A stretch of DNA of 64,000 nucleotides, taken from contig SCFE01000005.1 of NCBI GenBank assembly GCA_004352715.1, positions 1,647,929-1,711,928 of the forward strand, written 5' to 3'. Made by a program: the position numbers and the translations under genes. Each line of letters starts with the position of its first letter. Position 1 is the stretch's first letter. The notes below the pieces were generated by a model that saw nothing but the letters and a program-made list of their open reading frames with translations, searched no databases and was not told the DNA's origin. Origin of the DNA: Hofstenia miamia (lineage: Eukaryota > Xenacoelomorpha > Acoela). Positions 1-10,990 of this stretch are shown in pieces.

Positions 1-620
1 TTTTCAACTTTGGTAGTTCTCTTGCTCTAATATTACTTCTGATCTTGAGCTTTTGTCTACTTGGTCTTCTGTTAACCATCTTGATTTTAGCCCAACCAAG
101 ACATGTGGTATTTCCTTTTCTGCATCCCCCCCCTTCTGATCTTCCTCTTCCTGTGAACTTTTCCCCTCATCATACTCATCTTGGAGTTCAACTTGCTGAT
201 AACTTAAATTGGTCTGGTCATGTGTCCTTACGTCTCCGCAAAGCTAATTCCTCTTTGCCCTCTTCCCCAATGTTCTCTTTAATTCCACGGCTGCTGTGAA
301 ACTCGCTTTGTTCAAGTCCATTCCTCGTGCCATTCTTCTCTATGCTTCTCCCTGTTGGTTGTTTCCAGAAGCATGCTTTCAAATGGATCTCTCCCTTGCC
401 ATACAAAGACGCCCTTCTCAAATTCTCCACCGAGCTTCAGGAAATTTTTGTCTTTTCTCTTTGCTGAGCCCTTCTCCAACTTTGCCTACTCCTCCATCTG
501 CTCTAATTTCCTCTCCTGCGACTATCCACGCTGTCGTAAAACTTTACTTGTTTTTATTTTTTTGTAGTGTATGCCTTCAACGGCTAAATAAAGTCATTCA
601 TTATTATTATTATTATTATC
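1..620 (+). mobile_element. 3' end of a non-LTR retrotransposon (LINE), degenerate
   Basis: This is the C-terminal part of a LINE reverse transcriptase in broken frames. Around 160-230 the + strand reads HLGV...LNWSGHV, the thumb-region motif that follows the RT catalytic core. Around 330-430 it reads LLYASPCW and then IQRR, matching the usual 'YAsp.W' and 'iQ.R' motifs of the LINE C-terminus. At least one frameshift lies near 300. The element ends with an AATAAA-like sequence near 586 and a (TTA)n tail at 600-620, a typical microsatellite-type 3' end. Only the 3' part is in the window. The clade is not certain (jockey/CR1-like). Confidence 0.7.
600..620 (+). repeat. (TTA)n tail of the LINE
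   Basis: Short trinucleotide tract directly after the degenerate LINE 3' end. It is read as the element's tail. Confidence 0.7.
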
Positions 621-649
621 ATAACATGATGCCAACAAGAGAGAGTTAT

Positions 650-1694
650 GTTGTAGTAGTAGTAGTAGTAGTAGTAAATCGATATATTTAAAATAACACA
701 CAATAGTAAAAATATTTACAGTCAATAAAAACTATTATTAATAGGAGAAGGCATTGTATGAAGTACACGAACGATAAGAACAATGAAAGAGCATAGTACA
801 AGATGAATTCTGAGAATAATTGTCAACAAATTGACGCCAGAAATAATTCTTCGGTTGACGTTTCACAACTAGAGGTTTATTGAACAAATTGATAGAAGAA
901 CGAAGGTGAATAAAATTTGCTAGTGGAACAACCCTGTTGAAAACGAAGTTAAAGGATTTAGCTTTCAAAAATGAAGCAGACTTAAACAAAGATGAGTTAT
1001 TTGAACGTCGACCCGAGTGTAGTGCAATATAAATCGATAAAAACTGGAACAAATCAAGATCATTACATCCATTTCTTATTAAAAAAATATGATGTCCAAT
1101 AATTAAAGATAATAGGAAATTGGTAATAAATTCAAATCCAAGAGACTTTGTTTGTACCCGTACACTTGTGTTATCCATTTAGTACAACGACTCTGAAGAA
1201 ATTCAAAACGTTTAGTTTCAGTAATATTTGCCGACCAAATAATTGAACCATAGCAAAGACAAGACAAGATAATTGATTTGTATCGGGTAAGCTTAATGGA
1301 AATAGAGGTATCGTACGGAATATTTCATTTTAAATTGAAGAAAGATTGGTTTGTGGCTTTTAGCATTTTCTTTATATGAACTGACCAAGACAGATTACTG
1401 GAAAGCCATATTCCAAGGTCCTTAAAATCAGTGAATTATGGTGCAAATTCAGATCTAACTTCAGTGGTTGGAATTGCTAGCAGTTTTGACTTGTTAGTGT
1501 TGAAAAACATAAGATTGGTAGAAGCTCGCGTGCAGAGGTTTTCGTAGTCATAGAATAAATACGAAATATATCTTGAAGTAAGTTTTAAATCGTCTGCGAA
1601 CAAAAAAGCTAGTGAGTAGCCACACACATTTAGGAGATCATTAATAATGATTAACAGCAAAGGCCCAATAATAGAAATGAATATAAAAGATGAG
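650..1694 (-). mobile_element. 3' half of a second non-LTR retrotransposon, minus strand
   Basis: Read on the minus strand from 1694 down to about 650, this gives recognisable LINE pol segments with frameshifts. They are IIGPLL...INDL (RT motif B end), AFLFADDLKL (catalytic FADD motif, near 1600), then LGIWLSSNLSWSVHIKKM (thumb, near 1390), CYGSIIWS (near 1240), and a C-terminus with FNRVVPL (near 930). The tail is (TAC)n at 653-676 plus-strand coordinates. The 5' end stops abruptly at RT motif B, where a mariner terminal repeat begins. Its tail faces the tail of the LINE at 1-620. It is inactive because frames are broken and the 5' part is missing. Confidence 0.75.
653..676 (-). repeat. (TAC)n tail of the minus-strand LINE
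   Basis: Trinucleotide tract (GTA on the + strand) at the 3' side of the minus-strand LINE. Confidence 0.6.
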
Positions 1695-2831
1695 CAGAAA
1701 GTCCTTGGAGCAAATCATTAGCAATTTATTCATCAACAAAAAAATATAGAAAAATTGTGTTAGAATAGCAAGCAAGACCTAGAGAATACATTTCACATTA
1801 TAATTTTCAATATGGCTATCTTAACACGGATGACTTCTTTAATTCTTCTTTGAAAGTCTTACACAGTGGCACGGAGCTTGTCCTGTGGTATGTTTTCCTA
1901 TTGCTGAAGTGACTGTTTGAGAGCATCAACACTTATGTGAGGAACAGAGCAAGCTTTTGCCTCCAAAATGAACCACATGCAGAAATCCATTGGGTTCAAA
2001 TCTGGTGATGATGGAATCAAAATATCGTCAATGTAACAATTTGAATTGATTTTAACCCTCTTTTTCAGTGATATCAGAGGAGACTTCCAAATCTTTGAGA
2101 TTTCGGCCTACAACATAGCAGAAGACGGTTTTTCACGACAATAAACTGTTCTCAAAGAATCTGAGATGTTCTTTGGACTCTGTGTCAACATTCTGTCATT
2201 CTGACTGCTGAATTGGGCTTTGACAGCGAGTATTTTTTATTCAGAAATAATGATCCCCTCTCCTGGCATTCCAGATTTTGAATTTTGGAGAAGTTTTGCT
2301 ATGTCCAGTCTCTTCTGTTTTTGAAGAAGAGTGAGGGCTTGATGTTTTCTCATTTTGTAGGGAAACAACTAGAGATCTTTCCTAATTACAGTTCTTGTCG
2401 AAGTGTCGCTCACATTCATGTCTTTGACCAACTTTCGAATAGACCTCTTTGGGTTTCTTCGCACCTTTTCACGAACATCCTAAATCATCTTTGTTCGAAC
2501 AGATCGAAGTCTCCCATTTCGTGAACAATTTTTTGAGGTTCCAAGCTCTTGGAATCTATTCACAACATAGTAAAAGTAGATTTAGCCACTTTCAAAAGCT
2601 TAATTAACTGGCTCTTTGTTTTCCCAGCAAAATGGAGCTCGATTATTGCTTCTCGCTTGCTCATTTCCTGGAAAACACAATTGGATTAGTGTATTACAAG
2701 ATATTTATTAAGCTCAGATGTAAAGAACCTGTTGCTATATACATCATTTTAAAGTTTGAAATATAATCCAGTAAAAAAGGTACTATTATATGTATATATT
2801 GAGAATTAAAAAGTAGTCCAAGGACTTTCTG
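1695..2831 (-). mobile_element. mariner-like DNA transposon, degenerate, full-length outline
   Basis: A 15-bp perfect inverted repeat (cagaaagtccttgga) lies at 1695-1709 and 2817-2831, bounding 1,137 bp, about the size expected for a mariner. The minus strand from about 2665 encodes a decayed transposase. The start MSKREAIIELHFAGKTKSQ is the first helix-turn-helix of the DNA-binding domain. RRNPKRSIRKL and DMNVSDTS follow near 2440, the second HTH-type segment. PSSPDLNPMDF near 2000 is the second catalytic Asp motif, followed by a C-terminal helix near 1870. Stops and frameshifts make it non-coding. A clear TA target duplication is not preserved. Confidence 0.85.
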
Positions 2832-3182
2832 TGTAACTGTATATATACATATATATTTGAATTTTCATGTATACTTGGAAAAACCCATAAAATAGAATCT
2901 TTACTTTAAAATTTTGACAAAATGTGATAGATAAAAATTTCGAAAGGGATTGGGATGTTTGTTTGTGGCATTTGTAATTCACTATTTTTCATATGTTTTG
3001 AAATGAAATATGAGCCTAAACTTTTGATTATTCTCGTAATATTTAGGTACACTGAAAATCATGTTTAGTTTATTGTTACATATAAATACATGCCAATTTC
3101 TTAATGTCGTACCTTCTGTGGTTCATACACATTATTTGACATAGCGGCATCCTAAAAAAATTAAAATTTGATTAGAATATAG
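2832..3182. other. AT-rich spacer or intron, no feature seen
   Basis: Nothing recognisable between the mariner and the first kinesin-like exon. If that gene has upstream exons they lie before the window, so this stretch and the transposons left of it would be intron. Confidence 0.4.
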
Positions 3183-3420
3183 CATCATATATGTGCATAT
3201 TAATGAGTGGACGAATTTAATGAAATGCTTCCCATTAGAGTTGGCAAAGAAAAGTGCTAAATTAAGAAAGTCAAAAGAAGAAACGACAGCGCCAGTAGAA
3301 TTTCCTGAAGATGGGTCTTTGTACGAAATGGTTCAGGCCTATATGATTGAAAATGAATCACTGCGAAAGGATACTGCTGAACTAGGTCATTGGAAAGAAA
3401 AACTTTCACGTCAGTATCAG
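3183..3420 (+). CDS. kinesin-like gene, first visible exon
   Basis: The donor is at 3421 (CAG|gtaaat), phase 0. The acceptor is either AG at 3181-3182 or a later AG in 'cttcccattag' (about 3237), which would start the exon just before LAKKSAK. No in-frame ATG is needed, because the gene continues upstream. Codes the Lys-rich segment and the first coiled coil. Confidence 0.7.
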
Positions 3421-5995
3421 GTAAATTTTCAAATTCATTATTTGTATTTAGGGTGTATGGTAATCTGTTTTACTATATTAAAGTTGTAACTGGTTACAGT
3501 TTAAAATTGAGATTTATTCCCTGAGCTAACTAAAAACTACAATGTGGAATTTTTTGCAATTGAATAGATTTAATCGATGTAATTTTGATATTATATTCTT
3601 ATTCAATATGTTTAGGAAGTGTCACAAGAAAACCATCGCCTGCAAAGAAAACTAGATGAAATGGAGGCACTAGTTTCTCAGGCCTTGTCTAGTAGCAACA
3701 ATAAACTTCAAGTCAACAACCATCATACACCACCCGCAAAACCCGTAAGTTTGTTAGTAATTACTTAAAAATTTGTTTACTTTTTCCTTAAATTTTAGAA
3801 TAATTTACCTCCTTTAACTTCTCCAAGAAGTCAACCATCGAATTCTTTTAAAAGCAACACATTAAATTCAAACCCAGTAAATGGTACAACTGAAAGGGTC
3901 AGGAAAAAATCATCTCCAGTTCAAATTAATGAAAATATTGGACTGCAAAAATCTCATTCGGTGCCAACAGTCACTGGTATGTACATTTTTGTTCTGATTG
4001 AATTTATTCCTTCCAAATTCGTCCTGTTTGTTGAACAGAAAAGCCAATAAAGAAACTGTGTTTTAATAAATGTTGCATGAATTACAAAATTCGCCAAACC
4101 TTTAATTATGAAAATTTATATGCATATTGCGAATTTACAATACTTAAATAATTGTAGGAGAATCATTGTCTCTCCTGTTCATTAATAGAGATAGTTTTTA
4201 TGGTCAAAAAGGCACCAATTTGATGTATTCTATGGGCGTTAAAGGAGAAAATAATTATATTGTATCTGCACTAACAGACATCTGTGATTGGTTAACATAT
4301 TTTAGACTACGCTACGCTAAGCAATCACAGATATGCATTCTACTGTTCATTATTCTATTTAAAATATTTATCAAATTAATGTTTATATTGTTGAAATGTA
4401 TTGTTCATCATAATTGAAGTTATAAAGTTGAAAGAAAGATAATATATTTCAGTCCAGAACCAAGACTCAATTTTTGGTGAGTCCACATCGATATTCGATA
4501 CAAATCCGGATTGATCTAGACCTCAAGTAATTTTAATTTAAGCGTCAATATTTCTGAACATTTGATTACTGGTTGTTTTAACCTACGTGCTCGAGTCTTT
4601 GTGGTAATTAAAATATAATATATCTTCATTGATGTTAGCATAAATAAAAGTAATTCAGGGTGAAATTTTGTTTACATTCATATCTACCCATGCAAAGAAG
4701 TTATACGCGTTCAGCAAAAACAGTAGTGTTCAAGAGTTCGAGTCAGAATCCCTTCACGATAGCCAATAAGTAGTTAAGGCTAGTTGGTTGTTTTTCTGGT
4801 TTTATCACAAAATAATCCATATTTAAAGTTAGAATTATATTATGAACTAGCATATAAGTCAAAGTGCAAATGAAATCCATAAGAAACGTACGGCATTAAT
4901 TAAGTGTTTGATTTCATTATATTTCACTCCCAGCACACAAAAAATAAGAATTTAGGAATAAGAATTTCTTTGAACTATGATATGATAAATACGCTGTAAA
5001 TTAGAAATCAATTTGTATTTCAAAACAAGATTTTGGAGTATTCACCATTCTTATTTTCAAAAATTTAACAAATTTAAAGAAATAATACCCACTTTAATAA
5101 TTCTTAAGAATAAAATGACAAAATGCATTTGATGTTTTTTTACCAATTGAATGCGTGATTGTTTGAAAAGGTGCCTCTTCAATGTTTAGCAGTAAATAGT
5201 TTTTTCAAAATTACCTAATAAAAAACGAAATAATTTTAACCAAATTTGGAATCAGCATGTAAAATTTTATCTAAGAATTTGTGAAGTGGGCATATTAAAA
5301 AATACGACAATAATTATGAGTATATTTAAAAAAAATTATTGATGCCATTAGCCCGTTCGAAATTACGTTTCTAAAATATTTCTAAAGCAGTTTCTTAATA
5401 ATTAAGAAATTAATGTTTTCTTGGTAGATTTAAGATTAATTAGTATTAAAACTAAATTCACATTGATTAATGTTATTGATTAACTAAAAAAGAAAATGTT
5501 CAAAATTCGTTGTTGTTATTATATTTTTAGATGAAAGAAAAAAACCTGCCAGAAAAACTTCCCAGCATCGGCCTTCCTTAGACTCAAGTAAGTTTACACT
5601 TTTATCCTACCATAAATGTAGTATTTATTTATTAAGTAACGTAATGGTTGTATGGAGCTATTTTGTTTATTACGGTTTGATTCATGAAACAGAAATAAAT
5701 ACTAAAATGACTTATGTCATCTACATATATATTGGATCAATAAATCAACTATTTATTCATCACATTTTAATATCATTCGTACGACTTTGTATACGTTGAT
5801 TAATTGGACATTATTAATTTCAGGCGAAAATAGCTTTTATTTTTCTAACGGAAATTCAGGCGAGTATGTCAATTATAGTCTAGGATTTATCATATTTTAG
5901 ATTATCTGACGGAAATCAATGAAAAGCTTCTTAAAGATATTAAGAATTTGGACACTGAAATTCAACAGTATCAAAAGAAAGTTAAATCCACCTGA
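3183..5995 (+). CDS. C-terminal exons of a kinesin-like coiled-coil protein gene
   Basis: Seven exons with consistent phases: 3183-3420, 3616-3744, 3799-3976, 4453-4476, 5531-5587, 5824-5859 and 5901-5995, ending at TGA 5993-5995. They give about 250 residues. First comes a Lys-rich segment (AKKSAKLRKSKEE), then heptad-rich coiled coil (YEMVQAYMIENESLRKD, LSRQYQEVSQENHRLQRKL). A Ser/Asn/Pro-rich low-complexity linker follows, and a last short coiled coil (EINEKLLKDIKNLDTEIQQY). The pattern 'ENESLR ... QENHRLQRKLDE' resembles the stalk/tail of kinesins, perhaps KIF12-type. No motor domain is in the window; it would lie upstream. Being a real spliced gene is well supported by splice sites and phases. 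The kinesin label is a judgement from memory, and another coiled-coil protein is possible. Confidence 0.7.
3616..3744 (+). CDS. kinesin-like gene, coiled-coil exon
   Basis: Acceptor tttag at 3611-3615, donor CCC|gtaagt at 3745. 129 nt, phase 0 to 0. Codes EVSQENHRLQRKLDEMEAL and then an Asn/His/Pro-rich end. Confidence 0.8.
3799..3976 (+). CDS. kinesin-like gene, low-complexity exon
   Basis: Acceptor attttag at 3792-3798, donor CTG|gtatgt at 3977. 178 nt, phase 0 to 1. Ser/Asn/Pro-rich, with a basic RVRKKSSP segment. Confidence 0.75.
4280..4332. repeat. inverted repeat (hairpin) in a kinesin-like intron
   Basis: atctgtgattg at 4280-4290 is matched by its reverse complement at 4322-4332. 11-bp stem, 31-nt loop, located 120 bp upstream of the microexon. 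Confidence 0.6.
4453..4476 (+). CDS. 24-nt microexon, or start of an alternative last exon
   Basis: Acceptor atatttcag at 4444-4452, donor TTG|gtgagt at 4477. 24 nt, phase 1 to 1, so it can be skipped without changing frame. If the donor is not used, the frame stays open for 12 more codons (GESTSIFDTNPD) to TGA at 4512-4514, giving a plausible alternative C-terminus. Confidence 0.6.
5531..5587 (+). CDS. kinesin-like gene, basic exon
   Basis: Acceptor atttttag at 5523-5530, donor TCA A|gtaagt at 5588. 57 nt, phase 1 to 1, so also symmetric. Codes a Lys/Arg-rich segment (DERKKPARKTSQHRPS). Confidence 0.75.
5824..5859 (+). CDS. kinesin-like gene, penultimate exon with GC donor
   Basis: Acceptor ttcag at 5819-5823. 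The donor reads TTCAG|gcgagt, a GC-AG type site. 36 nt, phase 1 to 1. If the following 41-bp intron is retained, the frame runs 13 more codons to TAG at 5898-5900. Confidence 0.65.
5901..5995 (+). CDS. kinesin-like gene, last exon
   Basis: Acceptor catattttag at 5891-5900. It enters at phase 1 with G+AT = Asp. It codes a 30-residue coiled coil rich in Leu/Ile/Lys/Glu and ends with TGA at 5993-5995. Two-thirds of the heptad a/d positions are hydrophobic by eye. Confidence 0.75.
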
Positions 5996-8714
5996 ATGAA
6001 TTTCGTACTTATATAATGTCCACTAGCACACGATTTTACTTGGATTGAAACATACATTTGTAAAACTTTTGCAGTGCTTGTAAAGCAGAAGAACACATTT
6101 TGTAAATGACCAAGTTTAATTAGTTTTATGTAGTGTTTGATAAAGGTTCAATGGAAAAATTTCAATATTTTCAAATAATTTCTTTATAATTTTAATTAGC
6201 ATGGAGTAATCTACAATATCTGAACTTATAAAAGGCATACAATCTTCAATTTTTATTTTGAATAGTTTCAAACCTAAAACAGAGCCTTTGAATTTGCAAA
6301 AACTTATTCTTGAAATTATAATTGATATTTAAATTTGGATTTCAAGGAAGGCGCATACTGACAAATTTAGAGCTCCCCTACTAATTCAGCGGGAATTTTC
6401 AATAATCATTTATTCTTAGGCTGCTTAATGTCGCTACACAATTTTCTCCATAGAAAAATTACTATTTTATTATTTTGAGGGAAAATAGCTGCATTGAAAT
6501 GTTTTGTAATTTTTGAAGAATATACATGTAGGTATTCTTATTAAGCCTGAGATAATTTAAAATAAAAAAATTCATATTTTCACAAAAAATTTCCATATAG
6601 AGATTGCAAATCCATTTTTAGAATTGTATGAAAATGATCTATTTTTGAAACATCTGTATTTTAGATCTTAAATTGGAGCAGATCGAATGGCTTTTTGAAA
6701 ACATAATAAAATTTTTAAAATTCGAAGTAGTTGGTATTTCTTAAGTCAGAGCAGACGTTATTCTAGTCACTATCCTTCATTAATTTGACACATTTTTACC
6801 GGACTGATATGAGAGCATAAATTTTACGCCATGTAGTTTTAGTATTATCGGTTTTTGATAAAAGGATTTCTGCATATAGCTGACAGCAATATACATTAAA
6901 TCTAAGATTAATGCATACATATTATATATTATACATATATATATATATATATATATATATGCACCAAGACAGTAACATTTTCGCTCACCAAATCTCAAAA
7001 GCAAAATCATTTGACCTTTAATTTGATGAATGTGCGATTCATAATTACGCAATTTGCTGCATAGGAACTTTTGGAGCACTACAACAACCCAAAAATTTGC
7101 ACAACCTAAGAGCATTAGTTGTTTGTTTGCTCAAATGAATGTGGCATATGTCCTACAGCATAATTCTTAAAATCAAATGTTTAATTATTAAGTAATGTTA
7201 GAAACAAAACATTATATTATTGATTAAATGTGCTGACATTCACATTGAAAAATTAAGATTTAAAATTTATTAATTGAATGGTGATTTTTCTGTCAGTTGA
7301 CCTGTTTCATGGGCTCCACAACTAGGAGTTTTGTCAAAATTGCTATTTAAATATTTAAGTCCTTGAATTAATGGCTCTAGCCTTTTGCCAAAGATTAATG
7401 TATAAGCAGAATATATTTTGCCTAAATTAGAGCAATAGGAAAGAAATCCGACCTTACGAATGATTCTACTTGAATAGGTCAAAGATCAGGAAGGGAGAAA
7501 TTGTGATCAAAGTTAATAAGGAGTCAGAACGCTTTTATTTCATCTAACATTTATATTTCAAAACTTTAATAATTCACAAATTTCTGTGACAAACTCTTAA
7601 TATAGATAGGAATGTGATAGCTGGCGTAAAATGCTTGTTTAGAATTTATTACACAATCATTTTCATCAACTTAAGAATTCCAGAGTTAATTTCTAATTCT
7701 GGGCGTCTCACCTTTGTTAGTGTGCGCTTTGATAGCGTTATTAGTATTTTTTAAGCCAAATAAAAATCTTGATTGAGTGTAAGAAAATAATACTGTATTT
7801 GAAACTTTATTGTTTCTATTTTTTGTACATACTTTTTGTAAACGAAACTAGCATAATAACAAATTGTTTCATATCTTTCAAAATACCATAAACCAGCAAA
7901 AATGCGAGATTCATAGAAAATAATGCAAATTTGGAAATAGAACAAATAAATATTTACTATCTTTCTTACTTGAATGCATTTTTTAATAATGGATTTACAT
8001 TTTTGTTGGCAAATAAAGAATTTAACTAGAAAGCGGTGATGTGGTTACAAATATATTTATAAGAATCGAATACATTTAAATTCCATACTTAATGCCTATT
8101 TTTAAGCGTAATTATATTTTGTAATTTAAACATATTTGGTGTAAAAAGATATGCTAGACATTTGGTATTCTTGAAACATTTTTAATTAATATATTATGAA
8201 TTTATGCAATTATGACTACGTTGTGTTGTGGCGTGCCTGTTGTGCGACACAACAGTCTTTGTTCTTGTGTTGTGGTGTTATTTTATGTAAAAACTCACAC
8301 AACAGCAAGCTACACATTTATGAAAAATCGCTACATGTAATATACGTTGGGTGTTTTTATTTGTTATGGATTTCGTTGTTTTCTATATGCAGAATCGCCC
8401 AAATCGTAACCCTAGACATAATTCATAACAGACTCTGAATTGCTCATCAATTTTTTGTAAGTTTCTTTGTAGAGATAGGAAATAACTACTCTCGAATTTT
8501 TGAACTTATATCAACAAAGGAAAGAGTTTTCTGTTAATTATACGTGACACGAAATAGAATAATAACCTACATATTAATGAGCAAAGATTCATTTGAGGTG
8601 CAAACATTGTCTTGCACAGGCTTGGATATCTACCATGTATGTCTGCTTGCTAAATTGGTATTGGATGAAATTGATTATTAAAAATCAATTTCACAATTTA
8701 CTATGTTTTAGTTC

Positions 8715-8749
<35 letters not shown>

Positions 8750-8909
8750 GATATTGTTCGACTGAAATGTATTCATTGCATATACTTTCAGCTCTGTTTA
8801 ATATAGCTTGGATTTTTTTATTTAGATAATTGGGAACTTGCATGAAACATTAACATCGATAATCAAATAGTGAACAAATAAGCGAGGCATAAAGTTTTGT
8901 TATTCATCA
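5996..8909. other. 3' flank of the kinesin-like gene and featureless AT-rich DNA
   Basis: Candidate poly(A) signals exist (AATAAA-like near 6703), but none stands out. (TA)n tracts lie at 6935-6960 and 8718-8747. No coding segment, tRNA or transposon end was recognised. Confidence 0.4.
8718..8747. repeat. (TA)n microsatellite
   Basis: About 15 uninterrupted TA units. Confidence 0.9.
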
Positions 8910-9060
8910 ATTATGTTTTGTAGTTGTCTGTTGCAAGTAGACGCGATGATGCCTTCTTAATGATTTCTTCGATGTGTTTATTCGAAGACAGGTTGTTTTT
9001 AAGTACTTAAAAGGAGAGATTTCGGCATAGTTCTCCTGGAAGAGGTACTCCTAGTGGGAC
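8910..9060 (-). mobile_element. small LINE relic (RT thumb region)
   Basis: The minus strand near 8993-8925 reads LSSNKHIEEIIKKASSRLL. This matches the 'ls..~HI..i..KA.~rL' thumb motif of LINE reverse transcriptases, similar in spacing to the LINE at 650-1694. Flanking frames are broken. Short and isolated. Confidence 0.4.
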
Positions 9061-10020
9061 TAGAAGTTGTAGCATATCTTTTATAGCTACAATTAATAAA
9101 GCAAACGTATTTTACCATATGGTGCAATTTGGTGCTTTCAATGGTGTATCATTTAATTGAAGTCTTATTTTGCTTCAGTATTCATGTGTTATAAAAAACT
9201 TGTTTAATGTGCATTCATCGTTCTTGGAAAATGCAAAGATTCATCATTGTCTACCGTTTTGTAAATAATTATTTAATATTTTCGCTAATAGTTATATTAT
9301 CATTGTAAATCGTATTATTTTTGTAAAATATAATACACCTTAAATGTGAATATACTTCATAATTGAAACATTTTTTATAGCACATCAGTAAGTTCTCAAT
9401 AGACGAGGTAATTCACAGCGATTGAGACTGAAATGAGTTTGGTCATCTCATGAGCCGCAATGTTTGAAGTTCAATTTAGAGAGTATGCATTCTGTTGAAT
9501 TGAAGAAAGGAGTAATTGACCCGATCCATATGGCTAAATTTATGGATAGTGGAAATATGGCCGAAAGGTTTTTGTGGTTTTCATAGCTTGCTACATTTAT
9601 TTCTTTTTTAGCTCAAGGCGTATACTTCAGCAGCATAAACGCAGATCACAACAATATGAGTTACATAAACAAGTTGCATTGTTCTAATCCCCAAATTTTT
9701 AGTAAATTTGCTATATCGCAAATATAATAATTTAATTAACCTTTTTTACTATTGATGACCCATGATTTTTACATTTTAAGTGCCTCTTAATAGTAATAAC
9801 CATATATTTTATTGTGCCAGACAAAAGAACGTCCTGATCTTGAATTCTTAGAGTGAATTGGATAGTTTTTAGTACATTATGATAGTTTATTTGGATTTTG
9901 TTGTTATATCAATTTTTATTACTCCACATCTTTTTGAAATGATCGACTGCGTCTATATACTGTTAGTAATTGAATTCAGTTAAAGATTTACTGACTGCAT
10001 GAAGAATTATAGTGCTATAT
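9061..10020. other. no feature seen
   Basis: AT-rich DNA without recognised coding segments or transposon ends. Confidence 0.4.
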
Positions 10021-10029
10021 GAATGCTAG

Positions 10030-10990
10030 AAAATTTTACCATTACACATATTTTTAGAATTGAGACCGAGTTTGTGTCATCAGTATTGCAAGTATCCATA
10101 AATCAGGAGATTAGGATTACTGCAAACAGCAGTGCATTTTGGCTCAACAAAACAGAGTGGAAGAAGCATCAGAGAAGTGTGTGGGGAGTCAAGATGGTAG
10201 TGTAAGGTCCATTTTTTATCCATAATGACCTAAAGAAAGGAATTGGGGCAAGAAACAAAAGGCCAATTGCATCTCTGCTAGTGATTTGTAAGCTGGTAAC
10301 TGAGGTGATTTCAAGCAAACAGCTTGTAGAATCCCAGACGAGCGAAAAGAATGTAGGACGATGAATGCAAGAGGACTATTACTAATAGTGAACAATTGGG
10401 AAAGAAGGAAGTAGCACTTAGAAATGGGCTGGCTAGATTATAGGAAAGCATATGATAGCATATCAAATAGGCAGATAATATTGAGACTGGTGTAAAACTT
10501 AGTTTCATAGAATGTAGTTTGTTTGCTAGTGCATGATTAGGCAGACCGAGATAGTTGGAAATTTAAGAGCCGGTTATTCAAAGAGATAGCTTAGCATCAT
10601 ACATTGTACAGTGCATAGCTAGTTGAATTCTTACAAAAACTGAAGAATGCAGGCATAGGGCATAGTTCATATAGAATTAAATTGTAGTGAGGCATTTATG
10701 GGATATATTTATTGAAATTGCATACAAATTTATGAAAGCGGCTGTGGAACAGAAGCAAATTGATATTTTGAAGAAGGCAAGTAGAGAGGCTGGCAACAGT
10801 CACATTAGTCACAGGCAATTGCAACAAGATGCGGAATCAGTAAAGAATTCAAGTGTTAGAGAAAGACAAAAAGAATCATGAAAAATGAAGGCAGGAGTAA
10901 AATTAGATTGTAAGAAGAAAATCGAAACGCCATTACAGATGTCAATATCAAATGGAACAAGAACAGAATAAAGCTATTTCAGTGCTAAGA
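10030..10990 (+). mobile_element. old degenerate copy of the R4/Dong-type LINE family
   Basis: In broken + frames this region reads RPIASLLVICKLVTEVIS (about 10262-10315), then [19 protein letters not shown] (about 10431-10492), KLKNAGIGH (about 10638), and KQIDILKKASREAG (about 10755-10796). Each matches a segment of the much better-preserved element at 14.27-16.14 kb ([41 protein letters not shown]) in the same order. The catalytic YMDD region is not readable. No flanking (AAT)n was seen. Confidence 0.8.

Noticed and set aside
4166-4417. 83-codon frame in the kinesin-like intron
   Set aside because: Hydrophobic low-complexity AT-rich frame, no acceptor/donor in phase with the flanking exons.
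8196-8438. 80-codon Cys-rich frame
   Set aside because: No recognised spacing of Cys, no splice context. The Cys come from tgt/tgc-rich sequence.
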